From VXYL01 sp965243175 (GTDB lineage Bacteria > Pseudomonadota > Gammaproteobacteria > Pseudomonadales > Azotimanducaceae): 64,000 nucleotides of DNA. Under the pieces are notes generated by a model, which was not told where the DNA came from, ran no database searches, and saw only the letters and a list, made by a program, of their open reading frames with translations. This document shows positions 1 to 8,700 of the stretch, piece by piece. The translations under genes and the position numbers were made by a program. Location: the NCBI GenBank assembly GCA_965243175.1, contig OZ251532.1:124001-188000 (forward strand), given 5' to 3'. Position 1 is the first letter of the stretch; every line of letters begins with the position of its first letter.

Positions 1-258
1 CGGCAGAACATCGCCGGCGTTTGCTTCCGAAAGGCCGGGCGCTGGCGCAACCGCGCCGGCGGGTTCGCCACGCAGCAGGCTCGCCATCGCGTTCGCCGCG
101 TTGGCCTCGGCGCGGTACAGCGCAGCGACGTCGTCGCGGTCGTGCCGTGCCAAGGACACTTGGTCGGCGATCCACCATGCCACCTGCGCGATGGCAATCG
201 TCAGCAGCACGAGCGAGCCGATTTGCAGCATCTTCGGGAGGTCGCGGTTGTTCGCCAT
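1..258 (-). CDS. membrane-anchored protein, N-terminal fragment
   Basis: The N-terminal 86 residues of a protein that runs off the left edge. It begins with ATG 12 nt after the hemA stop on the same strand, so the two are probably cotranscribed. After a short polar start there is one hydrophobic segment (about residues 11-33) containing VAWWIADQ. It is followed by a charged stretch rich in Arg, Asp and Ala that looks helical, then a Pro/Ala-rich linker. One N-terminal transmembrane helix followed by a helical region is the layout of some membrane-bound sensor kinases, but no kinase or sensor motif lies inside the window. The function is therefore unknown; sensor kinase is only a guess. Confidence 0.5.
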   Translation of the reverse strand, partial: MANNRDLPKMLQIGSLVLLTIAIAQVAWWIADQVSLARHDRDDVAALYRAEANAANAMASLLRGEPAGAVAPAPGLSEANAGDVLP

Positions 259-270
259 GCGTCTACCTCG

Positions 271-1599
271 TCAGCGCTCGGCGCGGCGCGAGTGTTCGCG
301 GGAATCGGTAGCGCACTCGCCGTTCAAGCGAAGGTCGGGAACGCCGGCGAGGAACGCATCGAGCGCACCCTCCGGCCCGTCGCGCAGCAGACTCTTCAAG
401 CCAGCCACCGGCAGATGCGCCAACCGCCGCGCCAACGCTCGCGCCCAATCGTCGGCCGCTTGTCGCTCGGCCGGGCTGAGCGTTCGGCGCAGGTTCTTCT
501 CGAAGCGGCGGATGCTGGACGCCGCGGCGTCTTCGTAGTGCTGGCGCAGCGCCGCGAAGAGCGGCCCGTGCAGGCGTTCGGCGAAGCGTTGCCGCAAGCG
601 GGGCAGGGCGTCGTCCACCAATGCCCGCGCTTCGCCGACCTCCTTGGCGCGCGTGCCGCGATTGCGCTCCGCTTCCGCGACGATTGCGTCCATGCCGATG
701 CGGGGGATGTCGAGTTCGGCGCAGGCGTTGCGGTCGATGTTCGCCGGCACCGCCATGTCGATGCACAACGGCGGTTCTCCCAAAGGCGCGGCGGCGCGCA
801 GCTTCGCGAGTTCGGCCTTGCCAAGCAGCGGCACGTTGGCGCCCGTCGAAACGAGCACGGCTTGCACCGGCGGCGGCTGCTCGCGGAAGGCGTCCAAGGC
901 CATCGCATCGGCGGCGAAGGCATCGGCCAGTTCGCGGGCCTTCTCCGGCGAACGGTTGACCACCACGAACGGCGCCTTGTCGTCCGCCAGAGCGAGGGCG
1001 GCCCGCTTCGTCATCGCCGAAACCCCGACCAACGCCACCATCCCGGGCGTTCGCCGCAGTTGCGCGCGAACATGCCCCATCGCCACTTCCGCCAGCGAAA
1101 TCGAACCCGCCCCAAGCCGCGTACCGCTATGCACGGCAGCGGCGATGCGCAAGGCTTCCTCGAACAGCGTCGCAAGCCCCGGCCCGCTCAAGCCAGCGGC
1201 CGCGGCCTCGCTCTGACAGGCGCGAACCTGCCCGGCCACGTCCGTTTCGCCGACCGCCGCGGAATCCAGCCCGGCGGCGACCAGAAAGAGGTGCTCGCAA
1301 GCGCCCTCGCCCCGCCAAGCCTTCAACTCCCGTTCCGCTTCCCCGGGCGCAGGAGCGCGCCCGGCGAGCAGCTCGAACGCCAACGGCCGCACATCGCGCC
1401 GCTCGCCACTCGCCACCTGCCGCCGAAACACGACTTCCACGCGATTGCAGGTCTCCAGATACGCGAGCTCGGCCAACCCAGCCCGCGCCGCGAAGTCGCG
1501 CAGCCGCTCCACGGCATCGTCGCCAAGCGCGAAATCGGCCAGCGCCTCGCTGCCGCGCTGCTGCCAAGAGACGCCAACGGCACCGAAATCCTCCAACAT
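271..1599 (-). CDS. hemA: glutamyl-tRNA reductase
   Basis: Reduces glutamyl-tRNA(Glu) to glutamate-1-semialdehyde with NADPH, the first committed step of C5 tetrapyrrole (heme) synthesis in the cytoplasm. The 442-residue product matches the usual 415-450. The catalytic cysteine lies in YLETCNRVEV (Cys51, at the family's usual place). The NADP-binding segment follows at about residues 175-200 (VALVGVSAMTKRAALAL), and a helical dimerisation tail ends the protein. The reading frame stays open upstream to 1833, but the start at MLEDFGAVG gives the family's normal N terminus, so that ATG was chosen; no strong Shine-Dalgarno precedes it. The usual gammaproteobacterial neighbours lolB and prfA are not in view. 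Confidence 0.93.
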   Translation of the reverse strand: MLEDFGAVGVSWQQRGSEALADFALGDDAVERLRDFAARAGLAELAYLETCNRVEVVFRRQVASGERRDVRPLAFELLAGRAPAPGEAERELKAWRGEGACEHLFLVAAGLDSAAVGETDVAGQVRACQSEAAAAGLSGPGLATLFEEALRIAAAVHSGTRLGAGSISLAEVAMGHVRAQLRRTPGMVALVGVSAMTKRAALALADDKAPFVVVNRSPEKARELADAFAADAMALDAFREQPPPVQAVLVSTGANVPLLGKAELAKLRAAAPLGEPPLCIDMAVPANIDRNACAELDIPRIGMDAIVAEAERNRGTRAKEVGEARALVDDALPRLRQRFAERLHGPLFAALRQHYEDAAASSIRRFEKNLRRTLSPAERQAADDWARALARRLAHLPVAGLKSLLRDGPEGALDAFLAGVPDLRLNGECATDSREHSRRAER

Positions 1600-1897
1600 G
1601 GCGCAGAGCTTAGCGCAGTGCCCGCTTGGAAACGTCACGCGAATGTCACGGCGCAGCGTTCGGCTCCTAGCCCGGCGTCCACAACTCCGCACGTCGCTCA
1701 AGTCCGCCAAGGCTTGCTCAGCCACCGCCTGCACATCGAGCGTTCCTCGTAGCCGCCTCATGTGCGAGCACGTAGACCTTCGCCATCGTCCGGCAGCAGC
1801 TTTGCCGCCACGGAGCCACGCACCCAGCGCCACGGCAACGCCAAGAACGGCTACTCAGGCAGCTTGGCGGGCCAGGTCTTGACGCACGTCCGACCGG
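1600..1897. other. intergenic region upstream of hemA
   Basis: About 300 bases without a convincing gene between the divergent hemA and the secreted-protein island. Open frames here are unrecognisable and lack good start signals. The hemA promoter must lie here, but I could not pick a clear -35/-10 pair for it. Confidence 0.5.
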
Positions 1898-1926
1898 TTG
1901 CCGGCATAGAAACCATTGATTATAAA
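1898..1926 (+). promoter_or_regulatory. sigma70-like promoter for the island's first gene
   Basis: TTGCCG and TATAAA hexamers separated by 17 nt, in a locally AT-rich stretch (1911-1965) within a GC-rich region. Transcription would start near 1933, leaving a leader of about 65 nt before the first plausible start codon. Identified by eye only. Confidence 0.45.
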
Positions 1927-1973
1927 GAGGAAAGTCCAAAAAAATCGTCCATGAAATTTCACGAGACGATCGC

Positions 1974-2002
1974 TTGACACCGCCCCCTAGAGGTGGCATG
2001 GT
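1974..2002 (+). promoter_or_regulatory. alternative promoter with perfect -35
   Basis: A perfect TTGACA followed after 17 nt by CATGGT (3 of 6 matches to the -10 consensus). If used, transcription would begin around 2009, downstream of the best Shine-Dalgarno (AGAGGTGG, 1989-1996). It is therefore an alternative to the upstream promoter rather than an obvious partner. Confidence 0.25.
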
Positions 2003-3323
2003 GACCGCATCTCGCTGGGAGATGGGTACTTTGCAGCACAGCATTTCGGGCGTGGGCGCTTCCGCCTCCCGCGGGCGTAGCCTGCTCGCAGGGATCTTGC
2101 CCCCCCCCCCCCCCCCCCCCCCCGAACTCGGCGCCTGCTGCAGCGCCTCGCTGGTCCAACGAAGCGCTAGCGCCCTAGAACACCATCGCCGCCCTGCATC
2201 GGGCCTAGCCGCTAGCTCCGCGGTCTTCCTCTGTCTCAAGAATCTCGTCGTTGCGGTCCGGCATCGGCTCGTTCTCCTGTGCCTCGTTGCGCCACTGAGC
2301 GTGGCCACCCCTGCTTCCGCTCAGGTTGCCGGGGGTGCGACGATCGGAGAACTGGCCGAGTCGCCAGAATCCAATTCGATCTTCGCCTGCCGCCCGCGAG
2401 GCCTTGTCTCGGCTGGCGAGTCGTGCCAGCTGCATGGCACGGCGGTGGTCTTCGATGTCGACTCGCTGCGATCCCGAGCGTGCCTTGCGACCGACGCGCA
2501 CAGGTTCTGCGGCAACGTCGTGGTGGTTCATCGTGGCACTCTGGACAACACCGCTATCGCGTTCGAGGCGCACAGGGAACGAAACGGGATCTGGCGCCTG
2601 AGCGTGGTCGAGCCCAGCCCGGGTGAAAACGGTGGCCCAGAGGTCGCTGCCCACGCAGCACGCGCCGCGCCCCTGACGTTGAACGTCGGCGACGATCCGG
2701 CCGAGAGGGAACTGTCGTCGATCTTCCAGGATCCAGAGCAGGAGCCACTTCGCTACGACGCGGAGGCATCGAGCGATGTCGTGGCTGTCAGCGTTGTTGA
2801 CGGAACGTTGACGATCCGCCCGCTGAGGCAGGGTTCAACTGAAGTGATGGTGACCGCCATCGACAGGGGCGGCATGACGGCTACTTGGCGGTTTGCGGTT
2901 GCCGTGGATCCTGCGCTGAGCAACGCCAGCCTGCCGCTTTGGGCGTGGTCTCCGATTGCGGAGGCCGGCAGTAGCGGAATCGACAGCCGACAGCCCTCGG
3001 TCGTCACGTCGTCGAACATCGCCGCCGACGTCCGCAGCGCGAGGGTCCGCACCCATGTCGTCCGCACGCTCGCAACCACCCACCGCCACGGCGGATGCAT
3101 GGCAGAACTGGACATCTCGCTGGGGGAAACAGGCTTGAACTGCCCGGGCAGCTGGGTCGCCTTCAGCTGCGACGGCACCCACGCGTCTCGCACCAATGCT
3201 TCCAGGATGTTCCGCGACGCGCAGCTGGCCTTTGGTTTCGGCTCGCCAGTGTCGGTGTCGCTCACGGAACACCGAAAGCACAACGGCCACTGCGTGGCCA
3301 ACCGAATCGACGTGTTCAAGTGA
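1998..3323 (+). CDS. secreted Ig-like protein with poly-C tract in its 5' end
   Basis: Product of about 441 residues, function unknown. A Shine-Dalgarno AGAGGTGG precedes ATG 1998 and GTG 2001; GTG 2001 has the better spacing. Near residue 35 the frame crosses 24 consecutive C, read as eight prolines. A signal-peptide-like segment (VRHRLVLLCLVAP... ending near ASAQ) comes only at about residues 87-112, so the N terminus is odd. No start codon lies in frame between the tract and this segment. Two domains follow. One is an Ig/cadherin-like beta domain (about residues 210-305, with LTIRPLRQGSTEV and a closing FAVAV). The other is a C-terminal module of about 90 residues with four cysteines, which recurs in the protein at 12.6 kb. 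The stop overlaps the ATG of a decayed gene remnant. The product is presumably exported, but this depends on how the tract is read. Confidence 0.6.
   Translation: MVTASRWEMGTLQHSISGVGASASRGRSLLAGILPPPPPPPPELGACCSASLVQRSASALEHHRRPASGLAASSAVFLCLKNLVVAVRHRLVLLCLVAPLSVATPASAQVAGGATIGELAESPESNSIFACRPRGLVSAGESCQLHGTAVVFDVDSLRSRACLATDAHRFCGNVVVVHRGTLDNTAIAFEAHRERNGIWRLSVVEPSPGENGGPEVAAHAARAAPLTLNVGDDPAERELSSIFQDPEQEPLRYDAEASSDVVAVSVVDGTLTIRPLRQGSTEVMVTAIDRGGMTATWRFAVAVDPALSNASLPLWAWSPIAEAGSSGIDSRQPSVVTSSNIAADVRSARVRTHVVRTLATTHRHGGCMAELDISLGETGLNCPGSWVAFSCDGTHASRTNASRMFRDAQLAFGFGSPVSVSLTEHRKHNGHCVANRIDVFK
2100..2123 (+). repeat. 24-nt poly-C homopolymer
   Basis: Twenty-four consecutive C, read as eight prolines in the overlapping gene. 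Tracts this long are prone to slipped-strand mispairing; a change by one or two bases would shift the downstream signal segment and domains out of frame with the upstream start. Long homopolymers are also prone to assembly error, so the length given may not be exact. Confidence 0.95.
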
Positions 3324-3336
3324 TGCCAAGGCATTC
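3214..3336 (+). repeat. dispersed module repeat, copy A (intact, coding)
   Basis: The DNA encoding the last about 36 residues of the Ig-like protein (from DAQLAFGFGSPVS to RIDVFK) plus the stop and the first bases of the following remnant. Similar, more degenerate sequence recurs at 12405-12565 and 14852-14985. The junction is conserved: in copies A and B the module's TGA overlaps ATGCCAAGGC, the start of another reading frame. Confidence 0.7.
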
Positions 3337-3430
3337 CAAACGGCGTCGCAAGGCACCTGTGTTGATTCCTGCGCTTCGCCTTTCTTGACGCGGGTGACAA
3401 GCATCGCGACCACAGCCGTCAACGACAGAC
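3323..3430 (+). pseudogene. remnant of a signal-peptide-encoding gene start
   Basis: An ATG overlapping the preceding stop opens a 21-codon frame (MPRHSKRRRKA...) that ends at 3388. The DNA from about 3375 to 3430 resembles the signal-peptide region of the gene at 12562: CTTGACGCGGGTGACAAGC here against CTTGACGCAGGCGGCAAGC there. It therefore looks like the broken 5' end of a second gene of that family, left behind after duplication and deletion. No full-length product is possible. Confidence 0.5.
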
Positions 3431-3457
3431 CGAACACAATCAAGAGGAGGAGTAGAC

Positions 3458-4234
3458 ATGAAGTTCAACATTCAATCGGCGCTTTCTGCCATCGCGATCT
3501 GCGTAAGCATCGTGGCGGTGTACTATAGCGCTGAAGTCGCCAAGCAGATCTCGAGCAGCGACCATTACGCTGTCGAGCAGGTTAAGTCCAATACGGCAAG
3601 GCTGTACGTGTCCTTGATGAGCATCGCTGAAAAGTGGGCTCTCGATTCCCAAGGGGATAGATACCAGTTCGACGTTTCAGGCGAGAGGAAGGTGCTGTCT
3701 GACTTCGTCAGTAGCGAGTCTGCTATAGCTTATCGGGCATGGATTGATGAGAATGATGCAGAACTAGATAGCAAATGGAGGATATTTTTCCCTATGTTGG
3801 CGCATTTGTCGGGCCCAGAGCTGCTCGAAATGCCGTTCCATTATATTGTCGACATTCTAGTTCTGCTAGAGTCACTAACGCCAACAGACGTTGACAATAT
3901 CGTCGAGTATAATTCGGACCTCGTTGAGGTCGTGTCCTCCGGTTTGACGAAGAATAATACGATCATACAAGCCATGATAAATATAAGGAAAGGAGTGGCA
4001 AAGGGAGACGATCCGACGACGGAAAATGAGGAAACGAGAAGATTGGTCGAGCTATTCACTTGGCTGAAAGAGAGCGGCGTCAATGACCCCAATATTAATC
4101 TGTGGCTAGGCATACTGAACGCAGATATTGGTTTGATCGAACAAGCCCGGCGTAATGGTGCGGTTCTTGACGTGCTTCCCTTTGAAGTGATAGACCAATA
4201 TCGAGACAGACTTGAAAAGGCAGGGCTTCTGTGA
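3458..4234 (+). CDS. one-TM protein of unknown function, AT-rich gene
   Basis: 258 residues with a strong Shine-Dalgarno (GAGGAGGAG at 3444-3452, spaced 5 nt from ATG). Residues 7-28 form one hydrophobic helix (IQSALSAIAICVSIVAVYYS) with no signal-cleavage site, so the rest (about 230 residues, mostly helical, acidic) is probably anchored to the inner membrane facing the periplasm or cytoplasm. I recognise no catalytic motif. The gene is visibly richer in A and T than its neighbours, especially from 3700 to 4200 (ATA, AAT, AGA and TTT codons are frequent), which suggests recent horizontal acquisition. It sits between two exported-protein genes, and 205 bases without a recognisable gene follow it. 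Confidence 0.7.
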   Translation: MKFNIQSALSAIAICVSIVAVYYSAEVAKQISSSDHYAVEQVKSNTARLYVSLMSIAEKWALDSQGDRYQFDVSGERKVLSDFVSSESAIAYRAWIDENDAELDSKWRIFFPMLAHLSGPELLEMPFHYIVDILVLLESLTPTDVDNIVEYNSDLVEVVSSGLTKNNTIIQAMINIRKGVAKGDDPTTENEETRRLVELFTWLKESGVNDPNINLWLGILNADIGLIEQARRNGAVLDVLPFEVIDQYRDRLEKAGLL

Positions 4235-4439
4235 TGGCGCTGGAGTTGGCAACGGTACCAAGTTCCCGTACTGCACGACGGCTTGTCGACCAGATCGCGT
4301 CGGAACGTCCGAGTGATGGCCGCGCCACTCCCCGGGCGGCGAAAGGCACCGGGGGCGCTTGCTGCCGGCGCCATCGGGGCTCGCGTGCGGAGACAGAGTG
4401 GTATCCTTGGTGACCGCAAAGGGAACTTAAGCTCGGCAG

Positions 4440-5756
4440 ATGCGAGCCAGGATGGGAGGGAAGAACTTGAAGCAGCTCTTGCTTAGCGCCTTTGCTTTGG
4501 TGGTGGCCGGTTGGACGCATGCCGCTGGCGTCTTTCTGCCGGTGGATCCAACGGCCGGGAAAGCGGGGGGCGCGGCCCACGTTGCGACTGGCGCGGGTCG
4601 CCAAGCCGCTGGCCAGGCTTGGGAGCGGCGTGTGCGGGTCGACCGCAATGCGCTGGAGCGGGCGCGCTACGAGGTCGAACACGCTGGTGGTGGTCGTCTG
4701 TTGCTCAACGTAAGGGCCGGGATGGAACTCGACGTGCGTGTCGAACGGAGCGCGACGACGGCCTGGGGGTACTCGCTTTCGGGGCGCGTTGGGGCTGGCT
4801 CCGTGGGATTCGTGACCCTGGTGGTACACGACGAAGCTGTCGCCGGATCGATCTGGCTGCCTCACGCCTCGTATGAAATTGGGTATTTGAGCGATGGCGT
4901 CCATGCGTTGCGCGACGTGACGAACAGGGGGCCCTTTGAATGCAAGACTGCGTCGCCTTCTAGCTTGGCGGTGCCTGATTGGAATGCTCAAAGCAGCGCT
5001 GGAGCCCTCTCTGCCGACGTCGCGGTGGTGGACATTCTGGCGCTTTGGAACACTGGCTTCCTCGATGGTTCCCACCTCTCCGATGGCCCCTACGAGCAAA
5101 AGAAGGCGGGTATCCGAGCCATGATAGATCTCGCCATTGCCCATACGAACGATGCTTTTGAACGTAGCGGTGCTTTCATTTCATTGAACTTGGTCGGGGC
5201 TGTGCCGGTGGAGTTTCCCCAAGTGGGTCGGTCGGAGGAACTAATGATGCTCGTTGATCCTTCCGACGGGCACATGGACGAGGTACATTCCCTTCGGGAT
5301 CACGTAGGCGCCGACTTGGTGTATCTTTTCACCCTGGGACTCGGCGGGCTATCCGGTGGCGAGTTCAACATTGGATCTGGGGGCGCTTTCGGGCACGAAA
5401 TTGGCCATGCCTTCGGCGTGTGGCACGAACGATCTGAAACTCCAGGGCTTGGTTCCGCCCATGGCTTCACGCTGTTCTATGGTCGACGATGCTATAGCAC
5501 GATCGTCGCCAATGGTCTCGGGTGCTTTGGAAAGAGGAGGCAGGGGCGGTCGGTAAATAGTGGTTTGCCGTTTTACGCGTCGCCGCACCGCTACCTGCCA
5601 ATGGACGGTAGCCCCCTTGGAGTTTCCTCCTTTAGCAAGGAGCGTGGGCCGCGTGGCCCGGCGGACGCTGTCACGAACCTGAATCGGCGCCGCCATCTGG
5701 TGGCCAACATTCGGGCCAGCCGCGCGGCCAGTGGTCAGGGGCTGCGACGTGAATAG
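4440..5756 (+). CDS. secreted reprolysin-like zinc metalloprotease
   Basis: 438 residues. A signal peptide (about residues 5-28, QLLLSAFALVVAGWTHAAG) indicates export. Residues 30-180 are a beta-rich propeptide-like region. The catalytic domain begins near residue 195 (VAVVDILALWNT, then a helix IRAMIDLAIAHTNDAF) and carries the zinc-binding motif HEIGHAFGVWHE (HExxHxxGxxH, about residues 319-330). These are hallmarks of metzincins, closest to the M12B/reprolysin-like type. A methionine-turn is not obvious. ATG 4440 was chosen; ATG 4452 (MGGKNLKQ) is an alternative giving a cleaner signal peptide. The stop overlaps the start of the LRR lipoprotein gene by 8 nt, so translation is probably coupled. 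The substrate is unknown. Confidence 0.82.
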   Translation: MRARMGGKNLKQLLLSAFALVVAGWTHAAGVFLPVDPTAGKAGGAAHVATGAGRQAAGQAWERRVRVDRNALERARYEVEHAGGGRLLLNVRAGMELDVRVERSATTAWGYSLSGRVGAGSVGFVTLVVHDEAVAGSIWLPHASYEIGYLSDGVHALRDVTNRGPFECKTASPSSLAVPDWNAQSSAGALSADVAVVDILALWNTGFLDGSHLSDGPYEQKKAGIRAMIDLAIAHTNDAFERSGAFISLNLVGAVPVEFPQVGRSEELMMLVDPSDGHMDEVHSLRDHVGADLVYLFTLGLGGLSGGEFNIGSGGAFGHEIGHAFGVWHERSETPGLGSAHGFTLFYGRRCYSTIVANGLGCFGKRRQGRSVNSGLPFYASPHRYLPMDGSPLGVSSFSKERGPRGPADAVTNLNRRRHLVANIRASRAASGQGLRRE

Positions 5757-8700
5757 GTCGTGGTGTGGGCAGGCGCGCCGCTTGCGCGTGGTTGCGCTGT
5801 TGTCCCTGCTCCTCGCTGTAGCGGCATGCAGAGTGGAAGGCGCGGATTCCGAGTTGCTGGTCGACATTCCCGACGCGAATCTGCGCTCGGCGGTGGAGTG
5901 GGCGCTCCGGAAGGATTCGGGCGAGGCAATCACCCGTCGTGAAATGGCTAGCGTGGATGCCATTAGGGCTTGGGGTGTTGCCGACTTGACCGGGATAAGT
6001 TACGCCGTCAACATGAATATACTGGGCCTCTCAGATTCGTCGATTTCCGACCTGTCATTGCTCGCTGGCCTTGAAGCGTTGACATGGCTTCATTTGTCCG
6101 GTGAGAAGATCGCCGACCTATCGCCCTTGGGTGCCCTTGGTTCGTTGAACAGACTCAGTCTGAACGTTGAGGAGATCGAAGACCTGTCGCCCCTCTCTGG
6201 CTTGACCTTGCTCTGGGACCTTAACTTGCATAGCAACAAGATCGTCGACCTGTCGCCCCTCTCTGGCTTGACGTCGCTCTGGAGCCTTGATTTGGCCGTT
6301 AATGAGGTCACTGACTTGTCGCCGCTCGCTGGCCTGTTGTCGCTGGCGCGCCTTGGCCTCAACGTCAATGACGTCGCCGACCTGTCGCCTCTAGCAGGCT
6401 TGGGATCTTTGGAGGCCCTGTATCTAGTCGGAAACGACATATCGGAGGTCGAGCCGCTCGTGCGTAACGCGGGATTGGACCATGGCGACCACATCGACCT
6501 ACGGGGCAACTGGCTGAGCGAGCGGTCTCTGCGCGTTGACGTGCCCGCGTTACGCGAGCGCGGCGTGAGTGTACTCGTCGATTACGAGCGCACGTTGGAC
6601 GAAGGGGAATCGCCGGTCGAGATAGCCGATCCGGGGCTTCGTACCGCCATCAGACGTTCTGTTGGCGCTCGTGGGGTCTGGCCGCTCCTAGCCGATGAGA
6701 TGGCGCGAATCCAATCCATACGTGGGGAAAACGAGGGCATCGTGAATTTGGCTGGCATCGAGTTTGCGACCGATCTCAGGAAATTGGACCTCAGTCGCAA
6801 CGCCATTGCTGATCTCGCACAGCTAGCGGATCTTCCACTGCACTCTCTCCACTTGGACGACAACATCATCGAAGACGTTGCGCCGCTGGCTGGGTTGGTG
6901 AGGGTCGAGACAGTGGGGCCGGCGGAAGGAGGGCACGTCGACGTCGTCTATCGCCTACGAGTGCTGACGTTGCGGGACAACATGATTGAGGACATTGGAC
7001 CGCTTGCCGAACTCGGGACCTCTTGGGGCGGAGAGGAAGGGCACGGTCTAAGAGATTTGGCCCTAGACGGAAATAGGATTGGCGATCTATCTCCCATGCC
7101 GAAACAACTGAGCAGACTGTATCTGGATGACAACTTGATTTCGGACATAGCCGCACTGTCGGACCAAACTCACTTGTGGGAACTTCAGGTAGCTGGCAAC
7201 GCGATTACGTCGATAGCGCCCTTGGCGGAAATGCGGAACCTGAGGCAATTGAACTTCAGCGACAACCAGGTGGAAGACCTCACGCCGCTGACGGACCTCT
7301 CGCTAGTGGAAGTTCACATGAAAAACAACTCCGTGCGCGATCTGTCGCCGCTGTTGGGGAAGGAGATGTGGATGGTCGATGTACGGAACAACCGGCTGTC
7401 CTGCGACTCGGTGACCGACTTGAGGACGCTGCGCGACGACGGCGCGACCGTGCTGGCCGGAGAGGTCGTGCCATTTCTCGCCACGGCGGGAGCCGATCGC
7501 GAAGATTTCGTGCGACTGATCAATTGGAGCGACACGGGCGGCGAAGTTTGCATCGAGGCGGTAGACGACGCGGGCGTCCGTCACGGGCCCGTGCGCTTGG
7601 GCGTCGGTGCGCGACAGGCGGTTCACTTCGGCGCGGCGGACCTGGAGAACGGCAACGTCGCGAAGGGCATCGCGACTGGCATCGGTCCGCCAACCGCGGG
7701 AGATTGGCGGCTCGAAATCGTCTCCTCTTTGGACGTAGAAGCGTTGTCCTACGTGCGCACCGAGGACAGGTTCGTTGCGAGCATGCACGACGTGGCCACG
7801 GAGGAAATCCTGCCCCTATTCAATCCCGGAAGCGATGCGGGGATGCGTAGTCTCCTACGGGTAGTGAACACGGAAGAGGAGCCGGCGATGTGGATGACGG
7901 GTGGCTACGACGATCGCGGTACTTGGCACCCGATGGACAGTGCTGTCGTGGTGATGCCAGGGCATGCGCTCACTCTCACGACGGCACAGCTGGAGGACGC
8001 TCACGGCGTTGGGGACGGCGAGGGCAAGTGGCGGTTTCGGTCGCCCGGGTTTCCTTGGTTCGCGATGAGCCTGCTGGCCAGCCCCAGCGGCCATCTGACG
8101 AATCTATCCTCCGTCCCGGACAACGCTGAGGCGCTGGCCGACGGCACGAGCCGATACCGCGTTCCGTTGTTCCTTGCGGCTGAATCGGAGCGCGAGGGAT
8201 TCCTGCGGATGGTGAACCGTTCCAAAGCGTCCGGCCAAGTGGCGGTCCACGCGACAGACGACCAGGGCAACCGCTTCGGCCCGGTGTACTTGGACGTGCG
8301 CGGTGGGCGGACGGTTCACTTCACCTCTAGCGACTTGGAAGCAGGGAATGCCGCGAAGGGGCTCTCCGGTGGAGTGGGGCGGGGCGATGGCGATTGGCGC
8401 TTGACGTTGACGTCCGAGCTGGACCTCCAAGTGCTGTCCTACGTGCGCACGGAGGATGGTTTCGTCACCAGCATGCACGACTTGGCGCCCCGCGGCGATG
8501 ATGGCGCCTATCGCGTGGTGTTCTTCAATCCGGGCAGCAACACTGAGCAAGTGAGCAAGCTGCGTTTGGTCAACAGCGGCGACGAAATGGCGCGGGTGAC
8601 GGTCACCGGCATCGACGACGAAGGCGCGGACTCGGGAACGGTTGCGCTCACCGTGCCGGCGATGGCTGCGCGGACGTTCACCGCTGCCGAACTCGAAGAG

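Noticed and set aside
142..1752. Long + strand open frame over hemA
   Set aside because: Antisense shadow of a high-GC gene; no start signal or family motif. hemA on the other strand is certain.
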